Of a stretch of DNA of 33,324 nucleotides, positions 32,124-33,324 are shown piece after piece. Origin of the DNA: Psychrobacter sp. UBA6766 (GTDB taxonomy: Bacteria > Pseudomonadota > Gammaproteobacteria > Pseudomonadales > Moraxellaceae); NCBI RefSeq assembly GCF_002453355.1, contig NZ_DKGQ01000040.1, positions 1 to 33,324 of the forward strand. The letters are read 5' to 3'. Each line of letters starts with the position of its first letter. Positions within the stretch are counted from its first letter, which is position 1. The translations under genes and the position numbers were made by a program. The notes beneath the pieces were generated by a model. That model was given only the letters and a program-made list of their open reading frames with translations, was not told the DNA's origin and did not search any database.

Positions 32124-32476
32124 AGAGTTTCCTTAATTTTATATCACTTGTTCTTATTAAATACTGAGCTATTAAAACATGATTAGTTATAAGTGTTGTT
32201 TTTTTGATGTGTATTAATTGGTAAAAATGAATCAGGTAGAACTGGCGCATAGAACTTAGAAGTCATTTTCGCTAACCTTCTTAATTAAGATTTATTTTAC
32301 CATAAGCACGAATATCACGCGGTCATACCACCGTTAGCCTCTGTCTTAAACAGCTTATCATTACGCAACTACTACATGCTGAACACTGAGCCTTAAACGC
32401 TTATCACCTATAGAATATTTTCAGGTAATCAAAGTAATTACCGATAAAAATTACAATCACCTATTAAGGTTAAACC
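32124..32476. other. Divergent spacer between the LOG gene and the last hydrolase
   Basis: No gene seen in 353 bases. It contains a perfect 12-bp palindrome TCTTAATTAAGA (32279-32290) and the dyad GGTAAT-N7-ATTACC (32424-32442), 35 bases before the hydrolase ATG. AT-rich; promoters for both genes should lie here, but no unambiguous box pair was found. Confidence 0.45.
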
Positions 32477-33324
32477 ATGGAAAACACGCAGCCGCAAATA
32501 GCAAATTACTCACTGAGCATCATGACTGAGCGCAATCGCGCGTTGGCAGCGACGGTTTATCGCTCTAAAAACGAGATAAAAGTCGCAGTCATGATTGCGC
32601 CAGCGACGGGGATTAAACGTCAGTTTTATCATAATTTTGCTACTTACCTAGCTGAGCAAGGCTTTGGTGTATTGACCTTTGATAATGAAGGCATTGGCGA
32701 ATCGCTTACCACCGAGTTGACTAAATGCGATGCCTCTTTAATCAGCTGGGGTCGCCACGACATGCCAGCCATCCTTGATGCCTTGCAGGATGAATTTGCC
32801 GCTGCGACTTACCATTTAATTGGTCATAGCGCAGGTGGTCAGCTGATTGGTTTGATGCCAAATTATAAGGCTATCACCTCAGTGTTTAATGTTGCCTGCT
32901 CGTCAGGGCAAATCAGCAATATGGACATGCCGTATAAGCTTAAAGCCATGGGCTTTATGGATGCTTTTATTCCCCTTACCAACTTGGCGTTAGGCTACAC
33001 GCCAGCGGATAAAATTGGCATGGGCGAACCATTACCGCGCGGCGTCGCTAGGCAATGGCGCGAATGGTGTAACGGCGCAGGCTATATCAAGACTGCCTTT
33101 GGTAAAAGTGTGCAAACACATTTTTATGATGATATAACGACACCATCTTTATGGCTTGGCTTTAGCGATGACGAGATTGCCAATAGCACAAATATGGATG
33201 ACATGATCCGCGTCTTTAGCAAGATGCCTGTTGAAAAACGCTTTTTTGAACCAAAAGAGTTTGGTTTAAACAGTATCGGTCATATGCGTTATTTTAGTCG
33301 CAAAACTCATGTAAAAGCGCCTGA
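32477..33324 (+). CDS. Alpha/beta hydrolase, 3' end outside the window
   Basis: About 282 residues are visible with no stop, so the gene runs off the end. The nucleophile elbow is LIGHSAGGQ, the acid is probably in LGFSDDE and the base in SIGHMRYFS. The complete triad is present, so only a short C-terminus should be missing. It resembles the predicted alpha/beta hydrolases of COG4757, with EGIGES after the second strand. Cytoplasmic, as no signal is visible. The start ATG 32477 follows AAGG at 8 bases. Substrate unknown. Confidence 0.85.
   Translation, partial: MENTQPQIANYSLSIMTERNRALAATVYRSKNEIKVAVMIAPATGIKRQFYHNFATYLAEQGFGVLTFDNEGIGESLTTELTKCDASLISWGRHDMPAILDALQDEFAAATYHLIGHSAGGQLIGLMPNYKAITSVFNVACSSGQISNMDMPYKLKAMGFMDAFIPLTNLALGYTPADKIGMGEPLPRGVARQWREWCNGAGYIKTAFGKSVQTHFYDDITTPSLWLGFSDDEIANSTNMDDMIRVFSKMPVEKRFFEPKEFGLNSIGHMRYFSRKTHVKAP

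Noticed and set aside
1..33324. tRNA, rRNA, RNase P RNA or riboswitch genes
   Set aside because: I looked in the spacers, including the rsmI and metY upstream regions, and recognised none; a covariance-model scan would settle it.

Overview
The window reads as chromosome of a gammaproteobacterium of the family Moraxellaceae, most likely Psychrobacter. This is inferred from gene order and protein style, not from a database search. Every recognisable gene is chromosomal housekeeping or metabolism. I see no CRISPR array, phage, intact insertion sequence, rRNA or tRNA gene.

Layout. (1) 1-3950, minus strand: the str operon rpsL-rpsG-fusA-(tuf), with unusually long spacers (about 210, 408 and 220 bases). 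They carry a strong promoter, an attenuator-like leader, a possible S7 operator and a pseudoknot-capable element between fusA and tuf. (2) 4190-5493, minus: an EcsC-family protein with a charged tail and its own terminator. (3) 6027-9000, plus: fabB and pabB, 2 bases apart, then a terminator. (4) 9054-14274, minus: ibaG-murA-hisG, then hisD-hisC. A hairpin and a good promoter between hisG and hisD suggest two transcription units. (5) 14375-17210, minus: an exported alpha/beta hydrolase, the two-BON-domain lipoprotein DolP, and YraN. (6) 17330-19442, plus: rsmI and an adenosine-kinase-like PfkB sugar kinase. (7) 19756-22017, minus: an O-acetylhomoserine sulfhydrylase-like enzyme and the Fe-S carrier NfuA. 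(8) 22530-27938, plus: an alpha/beta hydrolase, a glutathione S-transferase, then an NAD salvage cassette (NMN adenylyltransferase-Nudix fusion, nicotinamide phosphoribosyltransferase, SGNH hydrolase). (9) 28037-end: zinc-free type B ribosomal protein L31, a small lipoprotein, an FAD oxidoreductase of unknown substrate, a LOG-family protein, and an alpha/beta hydrolase that runs off the end.

How they work together: translation (S12, S7, EF-G, EF-Tu, L31, RsmI), fatty acid and folate precursors (FabB, PabB), histidine synthesis (HisG, HisD, HisC), cell wall and envelope (MurA, DolP), sulfur and Fe-S metabolism (MetY, IbaG, NfuA), and a two-step non-deamidating route from nicotinamide to NAD.

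The least ordinary content lies between genes. The str operon spacers hold nested and interlocking RNA structures. There is a roughly 100-bp MITE-like palindrome at 22093-22191 and another imperfect palindrome at 19547-19626. Many spacers carry short AT-rich tandem repeats, three of which share a TTAAGC...TGAT core at a 15-16 bp period. One 15-bp repeat lies inside a coding region and lengthens a signal peptide.
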